A stretch of DNA of 64,000 nucleotides. It comes from Fusibacter bizertensis. Its GTDB lineage: Bacteria > Bacillota > Clostridia > Peptostreptococcales > Acidaminobacteraceae. The position numbers and the translations under genes are program-made. The stretch is from positions 186,001 to 250,000 of the forward strand of contig NZ_JARYZI010000002.1 of NCBI RefSeq assembly GCF_029914245.1, written 5' to 3'. Position 1 is the first letter of the stretch, and every line of letters begins with the position of its first letter. Below are positions 1 through 8,679 of the stretch, piece by piece. The notes beneath the pieces were generated by a model, which ran no database searches, had not been told where the DNA came from, and saw only the letters and a program-made list of their open reading frames with translations.

Positions 1-306
1 AGTTCCCGATATAATGCCAACTTGATATGCCTTAAGAATTTCTACATTTGTTGTATCTGTAAATGGGTTATCAATATTTAAAGCAACTGCTTCACCGCTT
101 AATTTTTCATATAAACTTAAAATCATACCGGAGAACTGTTCTCTTGTGATATTATCTTGAAACTGATTGAGTAATGGGCTTGGAATCAATCCCGCTGAAA
201 TGCCCTGATTTATCGTGTCTTTTGACCAAGCACTTGGTGCCGCAAAGCTCATTGAAAACGATAAAATCAGTACCAAGATAAGACTTATACTGACTTTTTT
301 ATACAT
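1..306 (-). CDS. SLH-domain surface protein, N-terminal part (cut by window edge)
   Basis: The reading frame starts at an ATG at 306 behind a good ribosome site (GGAGAGGTGAAC) and runs open off the left edge, giving 102 residues. The first ~22 residues are a signal peptide (basic start, leucine/isoleucine-rich core, end near SFAAPSA). What follows (TINQGISAGLIPSP, ITREQF, NPFTDT, AYQVGIISG) has the spacing and wording of S-layer homology domains, which bind pyruvylated cell-wall polymer. It is the last visible gene after the GH3 glycosidase, 14 bases downstream of it on the same strand, so the two are probably co-transcribed. The body of the protein lies outside the window and its specific role cannot be stated. 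Confidence 0.8.
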   Translation of the reverse strand, partial: MYKKVSISLILVLILSFSMSFAAPSAWSKDTINQGISAGLIPSPLLNQFQDNITREQFSGMILSLYEKLSGEAVALNIDNPFTDTTNVEILKAYQVGIISGT

Positions 307-320
307 AGTTCACCTCTCCA

Positions 321-2750
321 TTATCGATCAGATTTCTTTAGAAAATGTCTCAAACCAGTAAAAAAACCATTTTTTGACATTACTAAAAAACTTTCTGTCA
401 TTTTGTGTGTAATGATACCACCAGTCATCATCACAAGATTTCTAAGTGTCACTTCTTCTATTATACTTGCTATCATTTTCTTCATACCAGCATTCTTCTG
501 TTTTCTCATGTTAACTTTCACACCTACTTTAATGACAAGCATCAAAAGACTTCCAATTATAGTCTTTCTCATCTCATAAATAGGTGTATTGAGGTCATAG
601 TTTTGGCGATTATAAATATCATCAAGATGTGCCTGAAGCCCATATAACTCTAAAAATTCCTGATCACTTATTTGTAGTCTTTGATCATAAGACTGAATAT
701 AAAATTGGTCTGCTTTTGTTAACTCGACTTCTCCATCTGACATTTCAACTGGAATATCAATCTGCGCTTTAAGTGGTAGATCTACTGATGAAAATCCAAT
801 TAATATATTATATCTACCTGGTTCTACATGCCAACGCTTCGTTTTCGTGTTATATATTTCAAATGCTCTTTTCTTCAATTCTAGTGTGATTCTTTTAGAT
901 TCATTGGCTTCTAATTCTATTTTTTCAAATTGACCTAAAACTTTCAGAGGGCGATGAACCTTCCCATCTACCGCTGAAACATAGGCTTGTACAACAGTTT
1001 TGCCTTTTCTGTGGCCAATATTACTTAGGTTAATGCTAGCGGTTACACCATCAAATATTCCATCAGCATAGTTTATTATGACTTCATTATCCCACAGATC
1101 AAAAGTTGTATAACTTAGTCCATGTCCAAAAGGAAAAGCAACTTTGCCTCCAAATCGATCATAGTATTTATAGCCAACGTATATATTTTCCTTATACAAA
1201 ATAGATTTTTTAGAACCTTTAAAATATTGTGATACCTCTGTCTCTTCAGGAAAAGTCTCTGCAAGTTTACCACTTGGATTTATATCTCCAAAAATAATAT
1301 CTAGCATTGCACTAGCGCCAGCTTGACCACTTAAATAACCTTCTATTATTGCAGAAACTTCCTCTTTCCAAGGCATGCATACTGGTGCACCATTACTAAG
1401 CACAACTACAACATTAGAAGTTACATGTAAAATTGCTTTGATTAAGTTTTCATGAGACTTAGGCAAAGTTAGTTCAGTTCTATCAAAGCCTTCCGATTCG
1501 TAGCTTTCTGATAGTCCAACAAAAATACAAGTTACACTAGCGCTTTGTGCAACGCTAACAGCCTCATCAACAAGCTGTTGGTTTATTATATCATCATCTA
1601 TATAGCCTTTCGAAAAGTAAACACCTTCATCATTTTCAATTCGCGATTTTAGACACTCATATACTGTATCAAGCTGCGTCGGATTCATAAAAGAACTACC
1701 ACTACCTTGATAACGCGGACTCCATGCCATATTACCTATTATAGCAACTTTATCATTTTTAGATAGTGGCAATATACCATCATTTTTTAATAGAACGATT
1801 CCTTCACTTGCAATCTCCCTCGCAAGTTTATGATGTTCGGCTTTAAAATTACCAAAATCACTTTTATGATTATTGTTTTTTTCTAATAGTAATGAAACAA
1901 CTCTACCAACAGTGCCATCTAACTCTTTCATAGTTATTTTTCCTGATTCAACAGCACTTATAATTTTATGGATATTTTCATCATTTACACCTGGCATCTC
2001 AACATCTTGACCCGCAGTTAGACCTTTAACACGATCATTTGTAGCACCCCAATCTGTTATAAGAACACCCTTGTATAACCAATCATCACGTAAAACATCT
2101 GTTAATAACCATTTGTTTTCACTGCAATAAGTTCCATTAAGACGATTATAGGCACACATCACAGTTGAAGGACTTGCCAGCTTTACCGTTTCTTCAAAAC
2201 TTGATAGATAAACCTCTCTTAGTGTGCGTTCATCAACTATGGTATCAATAAGCATCCTCCTGTATTCTTGATTATTAGCAGCAAAATGTTTAAGTGATGC
2301 ACCAACACCCAGTTCTTGAACACCATTAATCCAAGCTATAGCAATTTCGCTCGATACAAAAGGATCCTCTGAAAAATACTCGAAATTTCTGCCTCCTAAA
2401 GGTGACCGCTTGATGTTAACGCCTGGCCCAAGAAGTACAGAAACATCCTCAGCGACACACTCCCTTGCCAAGGCATTGCCCATCTTATGAATTAACTCAC
2501 GATTCCAAGTACTCGCCAGTAAGCTGGCAGTTGGAAAACACGTAGCTGGTACACTCTCATTGATTCCAAGATGATCTGCATCGGCGGATTGTTTTCTAAG
2601 ACCATGTGGACCATCTGCAACTTTAATTGAGTTTATCCCCAATCTAGAAACACCTTCAATTTCCCAAAAGTTTTTTCCCACACAAACTTGAGCTTTCTCT
2701 TCTACCGTCATCAGATTTACGATTTCTTGTGTTTTCTCCCGAATTCCCAT
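321..2750 (-). CDS. Glycoside hydrolase family 3, beta-glucosidase-like
   Basis: About 809 residues, a typical length for clostridial GH3 enzymes. The N-terminal barrel has VADGPHG, a LGPGVNIKRSPLGGRNFEYFSEDP region, KHFAANN and VLITDWGA; the Asp in TDWG (about residue 233) is the expected catalytic nucleophile. The second alpha/beta domain begins near GIVLLKNDGILPL. A fibronectin-III-like domain sits near the C-terminus (KGKTVVQAYVS, FEKIELEANES). There is no signal peptide, so it should act in the cytoplasm on imported beta-glycosides, probably beta-glucosides. I chose the ATG at 2750, with GGAG five bases upstream; the ATG at 2762 has a more distant AGAGGA. A basic, hydrophobic ~80-residue C-terminal tail follows the FN3-like part and is not needed for catalysis in the family. 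Exact substrate is unknown. Confidence 0.9.
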   Translation of the reverse strand: MGIREKTQEIVNLMTVEEKAQVCVGKNFWEIEGVSRLGINSIKVADGPHGLRKQSADADHLGINESVPATCFPTASLLASTWNRELIHKMGNALARECVAEDVSVLLGPGVNIKRSPLGGRNFEYFSEDPFVSSEIAIAWINGVQELGVGASLKHFAANNQEYRRMLIDTIVDERTLREVYLSSFEETVKLASPSTVMCAYNRLNGTYCSENKWLLTDVLRDDWLYKGVLITDWGATNDRVKGLTAGQDVEMPGVNDENIHKIISAVESGKITMKELDGTVGRVVSLLLEKNNNHKSDFGNFKAEHHKLAREIASEGIVLLKNDGILPLSKNDKVAIIGNMAWSPRYQGSGSSFMNPTQLDTVYECLKSRIENDEGVYFSKGYIDDDIINQQLVDEAVSVAQSASVTCIFVGLSESYESEGFDRTELTLPKSHENLIKAILHVTSNVVVVLSNGAPVCMPWKEEVSAIIEGYLSGQAGASAMLDIIFGDINPSGKLAETFPEETEVSQYFKGSKKSILYKENIYVGYKYYDRFGGKVAFPFGHGLSYTTFDLWDNEVIINYADGIFDGVTASINLSNIGHRKGKTVVQAYVSAVDGKVHRPLKVLGQFEKIELEANESKRITLELKKRAFEIYNTKTKRWHVEPGRYNILIGFSSVDLPLKAQIDIPVEMSDGEVELTKADQFYIQSYDQRLQISDQEFLELYGLQAHLDDIYNRQNYDLNTPIYEMRKTIIGSLLMLVIKVGVKVNMRKQKNAGMKKMIASIIEEVTLRNLVMMTGGIITHKMTESFLVMSKNGFFTGLRHFLKKSDR

Positions 2751-2853
2751 CTCCGCTCCCATAGAAAAGTTATAATCCTCTTTATGTAATTTACCCTTTT
2801 TTCATCTTAATTATCTTCATTTTGTATTATTAACTATATTATCATGATTAAAT

Positions 2854-2892
2854 ATAAAAAAACCACAAGAAAATTAATTCAACTTGTGGTTT
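2854..2892 (-). terminator. Rho-independent terminator of the DHA2 exporter gene
   Basis: Inverted repeat AACCACAAG (2861-2869) / CTTGTGGTT (2883-2891), followed on the minus strand by a T run. It lies 28 bases after the exporter stop codon. Confidence 0.8.
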
Positions 2893-2919
2893 AAAATGTT
2901 ATTGAAATATAGAATTCGA

Positions 2920-4539
2920 TTAAAGTATCGTTTGTTTTTTAGAATTCAAAAATAATGTTAATAAAAAACCAACTGTTGCGACGGCTGCCGTTGTCAAGAA
3001 CATTTGTGAGTACCCCTCATTGATAGTGCTCTGATAAACATTTGTCATAACATCCTGAGATTTTTCAAGAGCAGGTAGTGCAAACTTCTTTATGTCCTCT
3101 GGAATCACATATGTTAAAAATTGCATCAACCTCTGTGCTATATTTGTCACATCAGCAGCCTGAAGTTGCTGCATCACTTCACGAGGTATATCTGAGCCCT
3201 CGCTAGTTGAGAAACTCATCCCTGCTGGCATGATAGCACTTGTGACATTGCCCACAACATTTTGTCCTGCACTTACTATAAAACCTATCATAATATTTGG
3301 AGAAACAGCTACACCAATCGACCTAACAAGTGACATTGTAGCAAGCGCACTCGCACCATTTTCTTTTGATGCACGATTGAGTACGAGATAATTTAGTGGC
3401 GCTCCCATGGTAAATCCAACACCTATCCCCATTAGTGCAAGCCCTACAAACACATGCAAAAAGCTATATGTTTTAGCCGCCACAAGTGCTAAGAACAACG
3501 TCCCTAAGACACTTGAGAAAAAGCCAATTCGAAGTACAAATGCGCCACCTTTTTTGTCGAGAAGTTTTCCACTAATAGGAGCTGCTATACCTGAAAACAA
3601 CGCCAGTAAAGTAACAAGATAACCCCCTTTACCTGCACTAATCTTCAATGTGTTTTCAGCAAATTGAGGTACAAACACCATTCCCATTAACCCCACGCCA
3701 GATATAAAAGCAATAAGCATCGTAGTCAACATCTGTCTTTCTGTAAAAAAAGACAAATTGATAATTGGATCTTTTGCCTTTCTCTCAACGAAGACAAGGA
3801 TAGGTAATAATACAATAGCAACGATTAAGAATGGATAAAAATCTGTCGATATAAACGATTCTTTAAAATTAAAGAAATCTAGATTTGTAAGTGCATACAT
3901 CAAACTCCCTATAAATCCTGCAAGGACAACAGACCCTAACAAGTCTATAGGCTTTTCAGTTTCATTTTTAGTGTTGGGAATCCCCCGTGCCATTACCAGG
4001 ATCACAATGGCAATCGGAACATTAATCAAGAAAATTGCACCCCAATTTTCTTGCCCCACCCAGCTTATTATTGCACTTCCCAGTGTAGGGCCGATAATCG
4101 TTGCTACGCCATAGACCATCCCAACAAATCCAAGTGCAGTACCTCTTTTTTCTTCTGGAAAACTCTGACCGATAACCGTAGTTGCAATAGGTAAAATACC
4201 TCCTGCGCCAAGTGCTTGTATAACTCGAGCAGCAAGGAATAATGGGTAGATATTAAAATAATTTGTAAGTCCGCATAACAATGAGCCTATAGCAAATATC
4301 ATAATACTTATCGTATACACTTTCTTATGACCCACTCTATCAGCCAACTTACTTGTAATTGGCATAGACACTGCATAAGCAAGCGTATAAATAGTAATCA
4401 TCCAAATTCCTGATGATGCCGAAATGTTGAAACCATGTTGGATAATTTCTCTTGCTGGAGAAACTATACCACTATCAATTGCGCCTAAGAAAATTCCAAG
4501 CAGAAATAAAACAAGTATAAATCCGTTATTTTTTTTCAT
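2920..4539 (-). CDS. MFS drug:H+ antiporter, DHA2 (14-TM) family
   Basis: 539 residues with about 14 hydrophobic segments, as in the EmrB/QacA (DHA2) group. The motif-A loop is visible as SKLADRVGHKKVYTI after the second helix, and motif C-like glycines occur in the fifth helix (GFVGMVYGVATIIGPTLGSAI). It probably exports hydrophobic or cationic drugs or a metabolite using the proton gradient. I placed the start at the ATG at 4539 (MKKNNG) because AGAGAGG lies just upstream; a longer frame from 4569 overlaps the operator. It follows the TetR gene on the same strand, and a perfect TGAACA-T-TGTTCA palindrome lies 22 bases before the start, so the TetR neighbour is the likely repressor. Confidence 0.9.
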   Translation of the reverse strand: MKKNNGFILVLFLLGIFLGAIDSGIVSPAREIIQHGFNISASSGIWMITIYTLAYAVSMPITSKLADRVGHKKVYTISIMIFAIGSLLCGLTNYFNIYPLFLAARVIQALGAGGILPIATTVIGQSFPEEKRGTALGFVGMVYGVATIIGPTLGSAIISWVGQENWGAIFLINVPIAIVILVMARGIPNTKNETEKPIDLLGSVVLAGFIGSLMYALTNLDFFNFKESFISTDFYPFLIVAIVLLPILVFVERKAKDPIINLSFFTERQMLTTMLIAFISGVGLMGMVFVPQFAENTLKISAGKGGYLVTLLALFSGIAAPISGKLLDKKGGAFVLRIGFFSSVLGTLFLALVAAKTYSFLHVFVGLALMGIGVGFTMGAPLNYLVLNRASKENGASALATMSLVRSIGVAVSPNIMIGFIVSAGQNVVGNVTSAIMPAGMSFSTSEGSDIPREVMQQLQAADVTNIAQRLMQFLTYVIPEDIKKFALPALEKSQDVMTNVYQSTINEGYSQMFLTTAAVATVGFLLTLFLNSKKQTIL

Positions 4540-4560
4540 ATTTAACCTCTCTAATTTTAT

Positions 4561-4577
4561 AATGAACATTGTTCATT
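4561..4577. promoter_or_regulatory. Predicted TetR operator in front of the exporter gene
   Basis: Perfect 17-base palindrome AATGAACATTGTTCATT, between the tetR stop and the exporter start. Its core TGAACA-N-TGTTCA recurs in front of tetR (5158-5170), which supports binding by the neighbouring repressor. Confidence 0.65.
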
Positions 4578-4581
4578 TTGA

Positions 4582-4611
4582 TTCATAAAAATCGCTACCC
4601 TAAGATAGCGA
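4582..4611 (-). terminator. Possible weak terminator/attenuator at the end of tetR
   Basis: Inverted repeat TCGCTA (4592-4597) / TAGCGA (4606-4611) overlapping the tetR stop codon, followed on the minus strand by TTTTTAT. The stem is short, so it may be leaky or not functional. Confidence 0.35.
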
Positions 4612-5140
4612 ATAATATTTTATGAAACTTTTGGTAGGTGAAACTGGGTACATATGAAATCGCTACAAAGTTTGCTAAGATAAATTCTGCAATTTCATCA
4701 TCGTCAATACTTTTACCAGTATTTTTTGCTTTTACACTGATCAACGCTGCTAATCGATTCTGAAGTTTAATCATAAAATCCATCCGGTTACTATGTGCAT
4801 CTCCTTTATAACCCAGCATAAAACTCTGCGTCAAAAATATAGTATGAAAATCATCTGTAAAACGTTTAAAATGATCATAAATCATAGCCAGTTTAGTATA
4901 AAAATCTTTTTCTTCATTATCAATTGTATCAATGACATTAAAATATTGATTCCAATAATCCATCATCATTTGAATGATTAAACTGTCTTTATTTTCAAAA
5001 TAATTATAAACGGTACCCGTAGCAATATTGCATTTAACTGCAACACGCCTCATGTTTAACCCATCGTATCCATCTGCTAAAAGGATCTCTTTTGAAGCTT
5101 CAAGAATTGCTGCGGTAGGGTTATCAATTATTTTAGGCAT
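4595..5140 (-). CDS. TetR/AcrR-family transcriptional repressor
   Basis: 181 residues. The N-terminal helix-turn-helix is clear: AILEASKEILLADGYDGLNMRRVAVKCNIATGTVYNYFENKDSL matches the TetR_N pattern (GTVYNYFxNKDxL). The C-terminal part is a variable helical ligand domain. The ATG at 5140 (MPKII) has AGGAGG at the right distance; the upstream frame to 5164 would start inside the operator. A TGAACA-C-TGTTCA palindrome upstream and a near-identical one before the exporter gene indicate autorepression plus control of the exporter. The inducer is probably an exporter substrate but cannot be named. Confidence 0.9.
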   Translation of the reverse strand: MPKIIDNPTAAILEASKEILLADGYDGLNMRRVAVKCNIATGTVYNYFENKDSLIIQMMMDYWNQYFNVIDTIDNEEKDFYTKLAMIYDHFKRFTDDFHTIFLTQSFMLGYKGDAHSNRMDFMIKLQNRLAALISVKAKNTGKSIDDDEIAEFILANFVAISYVPSFTYQKFHKILFAILG

Positions 5141-5157
5141 GAATCCTCCTACGTTTT

Positions 5158-5170
5158 TGAACACTGTTCA
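5158..5170. promoter_or_regulatory. Predicted TetR operator in front of tetR
   Basis: Perfect palindrome TGAACA-C-TGTTCA, 18 bases upstream of the tetR ATG, with the same half-sites as the operator at 4561-4577. Confidence 0.6.
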
Positions 5171-5203
5171 TTTTAACATTACAAAAGAAAAAAGTCAACA
5201 AAA

Positions 5204-5605
5204 TTAGAACAAAAGGAACTTTAGTCTAGCATAAGCTGATAACAGTTGCGCATCAATACTTTGCATCAATCTGTCTTCACTGATCCAAAGGTAATTGTCC
5301 ATTTCAGCTTCAATAGTCTCGTTTCTCTTACTTAAATCTGCTGAGTATAAATAGCATACAAGATCGCTGTTTCTTTTGATTGCACATACACCTAATCTGA
5401 TGAGTTCGTCAGAATCAATGATGATATCAGTTTCTAGTTTCAATTGATCTAGCATTTCTTTTTCATATAAGTCATTAGTAACTGTATTCAATATACCACA
5501 TACATCAGGATGTGCGTCCCAACCAGCGATATATTCATTTTTAACTAAAAATTGCATTGTGTTCCCTTTTTTTCTGAAAGGGAGTAATAAGCTTGTATTT
5601 GACAT
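5204..5605 (-). CDS. Hypothetical protein, possibly a degenerate Nudix-fold protein
   Basis: 133 residues behind a strong ribosome site (AAGGAGGTACAAC) at the ATG at 5605. I do not recognise it with certainty. The stretch VCYLYSADLSKR...EAEMDNYLWISEDRLMQ looks like the C-terminal half of a Nudix hydrolase (strand, acidic residues, W-[VI]-S-x-[DE]-x-L), but the catalytic Nudix box (GX5EX7REUXEEXGU) is not present. If it has the fold it has probably lost hydrolase activity. There is no signal peptide or membrane segment. It stands alone, between tetR and the sugar-acid operon. Confidence 0.6.
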   Translation of the reverse strand: MSNTSLLLPFRKKGNTMQFLVKNEYIAGWDAHPDVCGILNTVTNDLYEKEMLDQLKLETDIIIDSDELIRLGVCAIKRNSDLVCYLYSADLSKRNETIEAEMDNYLWISEDRLMQSIDAQLLSAYARLKFLLF

Positions 5606-5740
5606 GTTGTACCTCCTTATTCATCTTATTATATTTATTTCCAGATAAACTTTATTCAAACGATTTTTTGAAAAATAATATGCCAAGTTGACAAAAACAT
5701 CTATCGTGTACTCCGATTATATCATATGAAAGTTAGATCT

Positions 5741-5782
5741 AAAAAAAGAGTTGATATGGAATGTGAATTCCCATCAACTCTT
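5741..5782 (-). terminator. Terminator of the iclR-TRAP-rbsK operon
   Basis: Inverted repeat AAGAGTTGAT (5747-5756) / ATCAACTCTT (5773-5782) with a run of seven T on the minus strand directly after the stem. It lies just past the last gene of the operon. Confidence 0.85.
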
Positions 5783-5804
5783 AATTTAAAAAACTTTGCT
5801 TATA

Positions 5805-6725
5805 TCAACTATTGGCTTTTTTAAAAACCTCTACTTCATTTGAAAATGGTAATGAAGGTATTGCACCATGCTTTGTTACTGTAAGTGCTCCCACAGCATT
5901 GGCATATGCTACTGCACCGCTTAAAGTATCCCCTTCGATTAGCCTTGTCACTAATGCGCCATTAAAGGAATCGCCTGCTGCAACTGTATCTACCGCATTG
6001 ACACTATATCCTTTAACATATTCAAAGCCACTAAGATTACCAATAACCGCACCTTTTTTTCCAAGAGTTGCAATTACAGTTCCTACGCCAATCTCAAGTA
6101 AAGCTTTAATCGCTTTTTCCGCTGATGCTTCATCGTAAACAGGCACACCAGATAAAATCTCAAGCTCGGTTTCGTTCGGCGTGAGATAGGTTACCTTACT
6201 CAAAATTTTCTTAGGAATATCAGCTGCTGGTGCAGGATTCAATACTACAGGAATCTGCTTAGCGTAGCATCTATCAATAAGTTCAAAAGTAACTTCAGGT
6301 TTAAGTTCCATCTGTGTGATCACTATATCAGCTTCACATATTTTTTCAAAATCTCTTTCTAAGTCTTCTAATGTATAGCCAAAATTAGCACCTGGCACCA
6401 CAATGATTTTGTTTTCTGCATGTTGGTTAATCTGTATTAGCCCCATCGCTGTAGGCAGTTCTTCAACTTGCCTAACATGGCTTATATCAACTTTAGCTTC
6501 CTTAAACACACTAATAAACGTATCTCCATAACTATCTGTACCTAGTTTACCAAACATCATGACATTTGCACCAAGTCTAGCCGCTGCCATGGCTTGATTG
6601 GCACCCTTTCCACCAGGTAAACATCTAAAATTATCTGATATTAATGTTTGTCCTTCAAGTGGGAACTCGTTAACGCGTGTAATTAGATCCATTACAAAAG
6701 ACCCTACAACTGCAAGTTTTTTCAT
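5805..6725 (-). CDS. PfkB-family sugar kinase, ribokinase-like
   Basis: 306 residues, the normal length of ribokinases. The sugar-binding signature LPGGKGANQAMAAARLG (from about residue 36) and the C-terminal ATP-site signature NAVDTVAAGDSFNGAL, with the catalytic Asp in AAGD, are intact. Family members phosphorylate O5 of ribose or related pentoses with ATP. It is the last gene of the leftward operon and overlaps the A5P-isomerase-like gene by four bases (ATGA), so the two are translationally coupled. In that setting I infer D-arabinose rather than D-ribose as the likely substrate, giving D-arabinose 5-phosphate for the neighbouring isomerase. A ribose role cannot be excluded, but no ribose ABC transporter is present. 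Confidence 0.88.
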   Translation of the reverse strand: MKKLAVVGSFVMDLITRVNEFPLEGQTLISDNFRCLPGGKGANQAMAAARLGANVMMFGKLGTDSYGDTFISVFKEAKVDISHVRQVEELPTAMGLIQINQHAENKIIVVPGANFGYTLEDLERDFEKICEADIVITQMELKPEVTFELIDRCYAKQIPVVLNPAPAADIPKKILSKVTYLTPNETELEILSGVPVYDEASAEKAIKALLEIGVGTVIATLGKKGAVIGNLSGFEYVKGYSVNAVDTVAAGDSFNGALVTRLIEGDTLSGAVAYANAVGALTVTKHGAIPSLPFSNEVEVFKKANS

Positions 6726-7321
6726 TTTCCCGTTTCCTCCTTGAGTTTTTTTCCTAAACTCCCAGCAGGATGGTACAGTAGAAAGTCTTCACTTTTAAAC
6801 GCTCTCGCTTCTGATAAGGCACATGCAATCGCATCACCAATTACCAAAGTCATCGTTGAAGAAGTTGTTGGTGCAAGCTTTAAATGATCTGCTTCCGGTA
6901 AAGACGGATACACAATTGCATAATCACATTGCTTTGCAAGTTCTGATTTTTCACCCGAAGTAAATGCAATTGTTTTACATCCAATTTTTCTAAGTGTTGG
7001 AATCGTATTTAGAATTTCCATTGTATTGCCACTATTGGAAATCAATATTGCAATATCTTTGTCTTGAATCATTCCGAGGTCGCCATGTACCGCTTCAGTT
7101 GCATGGACAAAAAAACTCGGTGTTCCAGTACTTGAGAAAGTTGCTGCTAATTTTTTACCGATATGACCTGACTTTCCCACGCCAATAAACACAAGTTTAC
7201 CTGAACAAGCAAGAATCATACTACATATTTGGTCATAATTAACCCCAGCACTTTCAAGCAATTCATTTATTGCATCTCGTTCTATTTTAATAGATCGATT
7301 GACTCTTTCTGTATAGTTCAT
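6722..7321 (-). CDS. SIS-domain sugar-phosphate isomerase, KdsD/KpsF-like (D-arabinose 5-phosphate isomerase)
   Basis: 199 residues: a single SIS domain without the two C-terminal CBS domains of E. coli KdsD. The signatures GVGKSGHIGKKLA (47-59), TEAVHGDLGMI (75-85), ISNSGNT (94-100), LKLAPTTSSTM (147-157), IGDAIA and HPAGSLGKKL (184-193) are those of D-arabinose 5-phosphate isomerases, not of 6-phospho-3-hexuloisomerases. The enzyme interconverts D-arabinose 5-phosphate and D-ribulose 5-phosphate. In Gram-negatives this feeds LPS-KDO synthesis; in a Firmicute without LPS, next to transport and kinase genes, the catabolic direction is more likely. It overlaps the downstream kinase gene by four bases. 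Confidence 0.85.
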   Translation of the reverse strand: MNYTERVNRSIKIERDAINELLESAGVNYDQICSMILACSGKLVFIGVGKSGHIGKKLAATFSSTGTPSFFVHATEAVHGDLGMIQDKDIAILISNSGNTMEILNTIPTLRKIGCKTIAFTSGEKSELAKQCDYAIVYPSLPEADHLKLAPTTSSTMTLVIGDAIACALSEARAFKSEDFLLYHPAGSLGKKLKEETGK

Positions 7322-7334
7322 CTTTTTTCCTCAT

Positions 7335-7733
7335 TTATAGAACACCCTTTGTCAAAATAGCATTGGCATACAAAGCACTCTCTGAGGTAGCAATTATACA
7401 ATATGCGTTTTTAGCTTTTTCATAAAATGCATACCTTTCAATAGGTACTAGCTCGGTTGCATGTTTAGCATAAGCTTCCCAAATCTCTGGTTTAGATTGA
7501 TCTGCAGTCTCCATAACACCGATTTGGGTGATTGGGGCTTCATCTAGTGGAAACAATTCTAAAATCGCCTCCAGAACTGCTATACTACCGTGACCTGATA
7601 ATGTGATGAGCTTACTCGATAAGGATGCAGCTGGGAAATTTCCATCTGCAATCACAAGTGTATCGCCATGCCCCATTTCGCATAATATTTTTAAAAGCTC
7701 CGGAGAAATAATTCTAGGTATACCTTTTAACAT
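7335..7733 (-). CDS. RbsD/FucU-family sugar mutarotase (FucU type)
   Basis: 132 residues. The opening MLKGIPRIISPELLKILCEMGHGDTLVIADGNFP follows FucU (ISPELL, EMGHGDxxxxxDxNFP) rather than RbsD; His22 and Asp30 are the expected active-site residues. The family interconverts anomers or ring forms of L-fucose, and RbsD those of ribose. D-arabinose has the same configuration as L-fucose at C2 to C4, so a FucU protein in this operon would suit free D-arabinose released by an aldolase. It lies between the dapA-like and isomerase genes with gaps of 10-13 bases. Confidence 0.85.
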   Translation of the reverse strand: MLKGIPRIISPELLKILCEMGHGDTLVIADGNFPAASLSSKLITLSGHGSIAVLEAILELFPLDEAPITQIGVMETADQSKPEIWEAYAKHATELVPIERYAFYEKAKNAYCIIATSESALYANAILTKGVL

Positions 7734-7743
7734 GAGCGACTCC

Positions 7744-8661
7744 TTATAGATTAAATAATTGACGAGTTTTGTTTTCCCAATTGATCAAATCCTCAACTTT
7801 AGCTTTTGCATCAGTGTCAAACGCTTCAACTGGTAATCTTCTCGAATTTAGTGTCATGTCTACATTACATTGCTTCATATGGTATTTCGCGTTGATAGGA
7901 TATGCGTATTTCTCAATATTACCTTGTTCCGTCAACTGTAATTGCAACGCTTCAGCTTGATCAGGTGAAGTCTCATAGTTGTCAAATAACCATTTGTAAA
8001 TTTCTATGTGAAAATTACCCATTACACCATTATAACCATGGTAACCCGCTCTAAGTGAACCTAGCAAAGTTTCTGTATTGGCATTAAATAATTTAAGATC
8101 TGTTCCTTCAACTACTTTTATGCGTCTTTTTTCAGTTTCTAAATTACAACTTACATCTTTTAAGAAGATTATTCTTCCAGACTCAGCACACCATTTAAGT
8201 TCTTCATCTGAAAGCAATCTAAGGTAAGGATAAGGACATTCATATATACCGAACTTTACATCTGGAATTGCATTTAAAATCTTTTTTAAATTGCTAATAA
8301 ACACTTCCGAACTTTCCTCTTTTTTTGCTAAGCGATTGCTCACTAGCACGACTGCATCAACACCAGTTTTTGACATCGCTGTAAGCTCGGCAATTTGTTC
8401 CTCTAAAGATTCTGAAGTATGACCAGATCCAATTACTGGAACTCTACCCGCTGCAGCATCAACTACACACTCTGCAAGTGCGACTTTCTCTTCAGTACTT
8501 AACATAAACATTTCGCTTGACTGGCAAACAGCAAACAATCCGTTACTGCCTTGGTTAATTAAGTACTCTGTTATTGCTCTATTTGCTTTCATGTCTAACT
8601 GATTTTGATTGTCAAATGCTGCAATCATTGTAGGCCAGACACCTTTATATTCATAATTCAT
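7744..8661 (-). CDS. DapA/NanA-superfamily aldolase or dehydratase
   Basis: 305 residues, a complete class I pyruvate-aldolase barrel of the dihydrodipicolinate synthase/N-acetylneuraminate lyase family. Lys168 in FLKDVS is the Schiff-base residue and Tyr140 in YECP the partner tyrosine (usually YNVP). The pyruvate-carboxylate motif GTTGE is replaced by CQSSE (46-50). That is unlike DapA itself, so this is a sugar-acid enzyme, not lysine biosynthesis. Given a TRAP transporter upstream and mutarotase, isomerase and kinase downstream, a retro-aldol cleavage of a 3-deoxy-2-ulosonic acid into pyruvate plus an aldose is the best reading. Dehydration of a sugar acid is the main alternative. Confidence 0.85.
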   Translation of the reverse strand: MNYEYKGVWPTMIAAFDNQNQLDMKANRAITEYLINQGSNGLFAVCQSSEMFMLSTEEKVALAECVVDAAAGRVPVIGSGHTSESLEEQIAELTAMSKTGVDAVVLVSNRLAKKEESSEVFISNLKKILNAIPDVKFGIYECPYPYLRLLSDEELKWCAESGRIIFLKDVSCNLETEKRRIKVVEGTDLKLFNANTETLLGSLRAGYHGYNGVMGNFHIEIYKWLFDNYETSPDQAEALQLQLTEQGNIEKYAYPINAKYHMKQCNVDMTLNSRRLPVEAFDTDAKAKVEDLINWENKTRQLFNL

Positions 8662-8679
8662 TGATAGTCCTCACAATTT

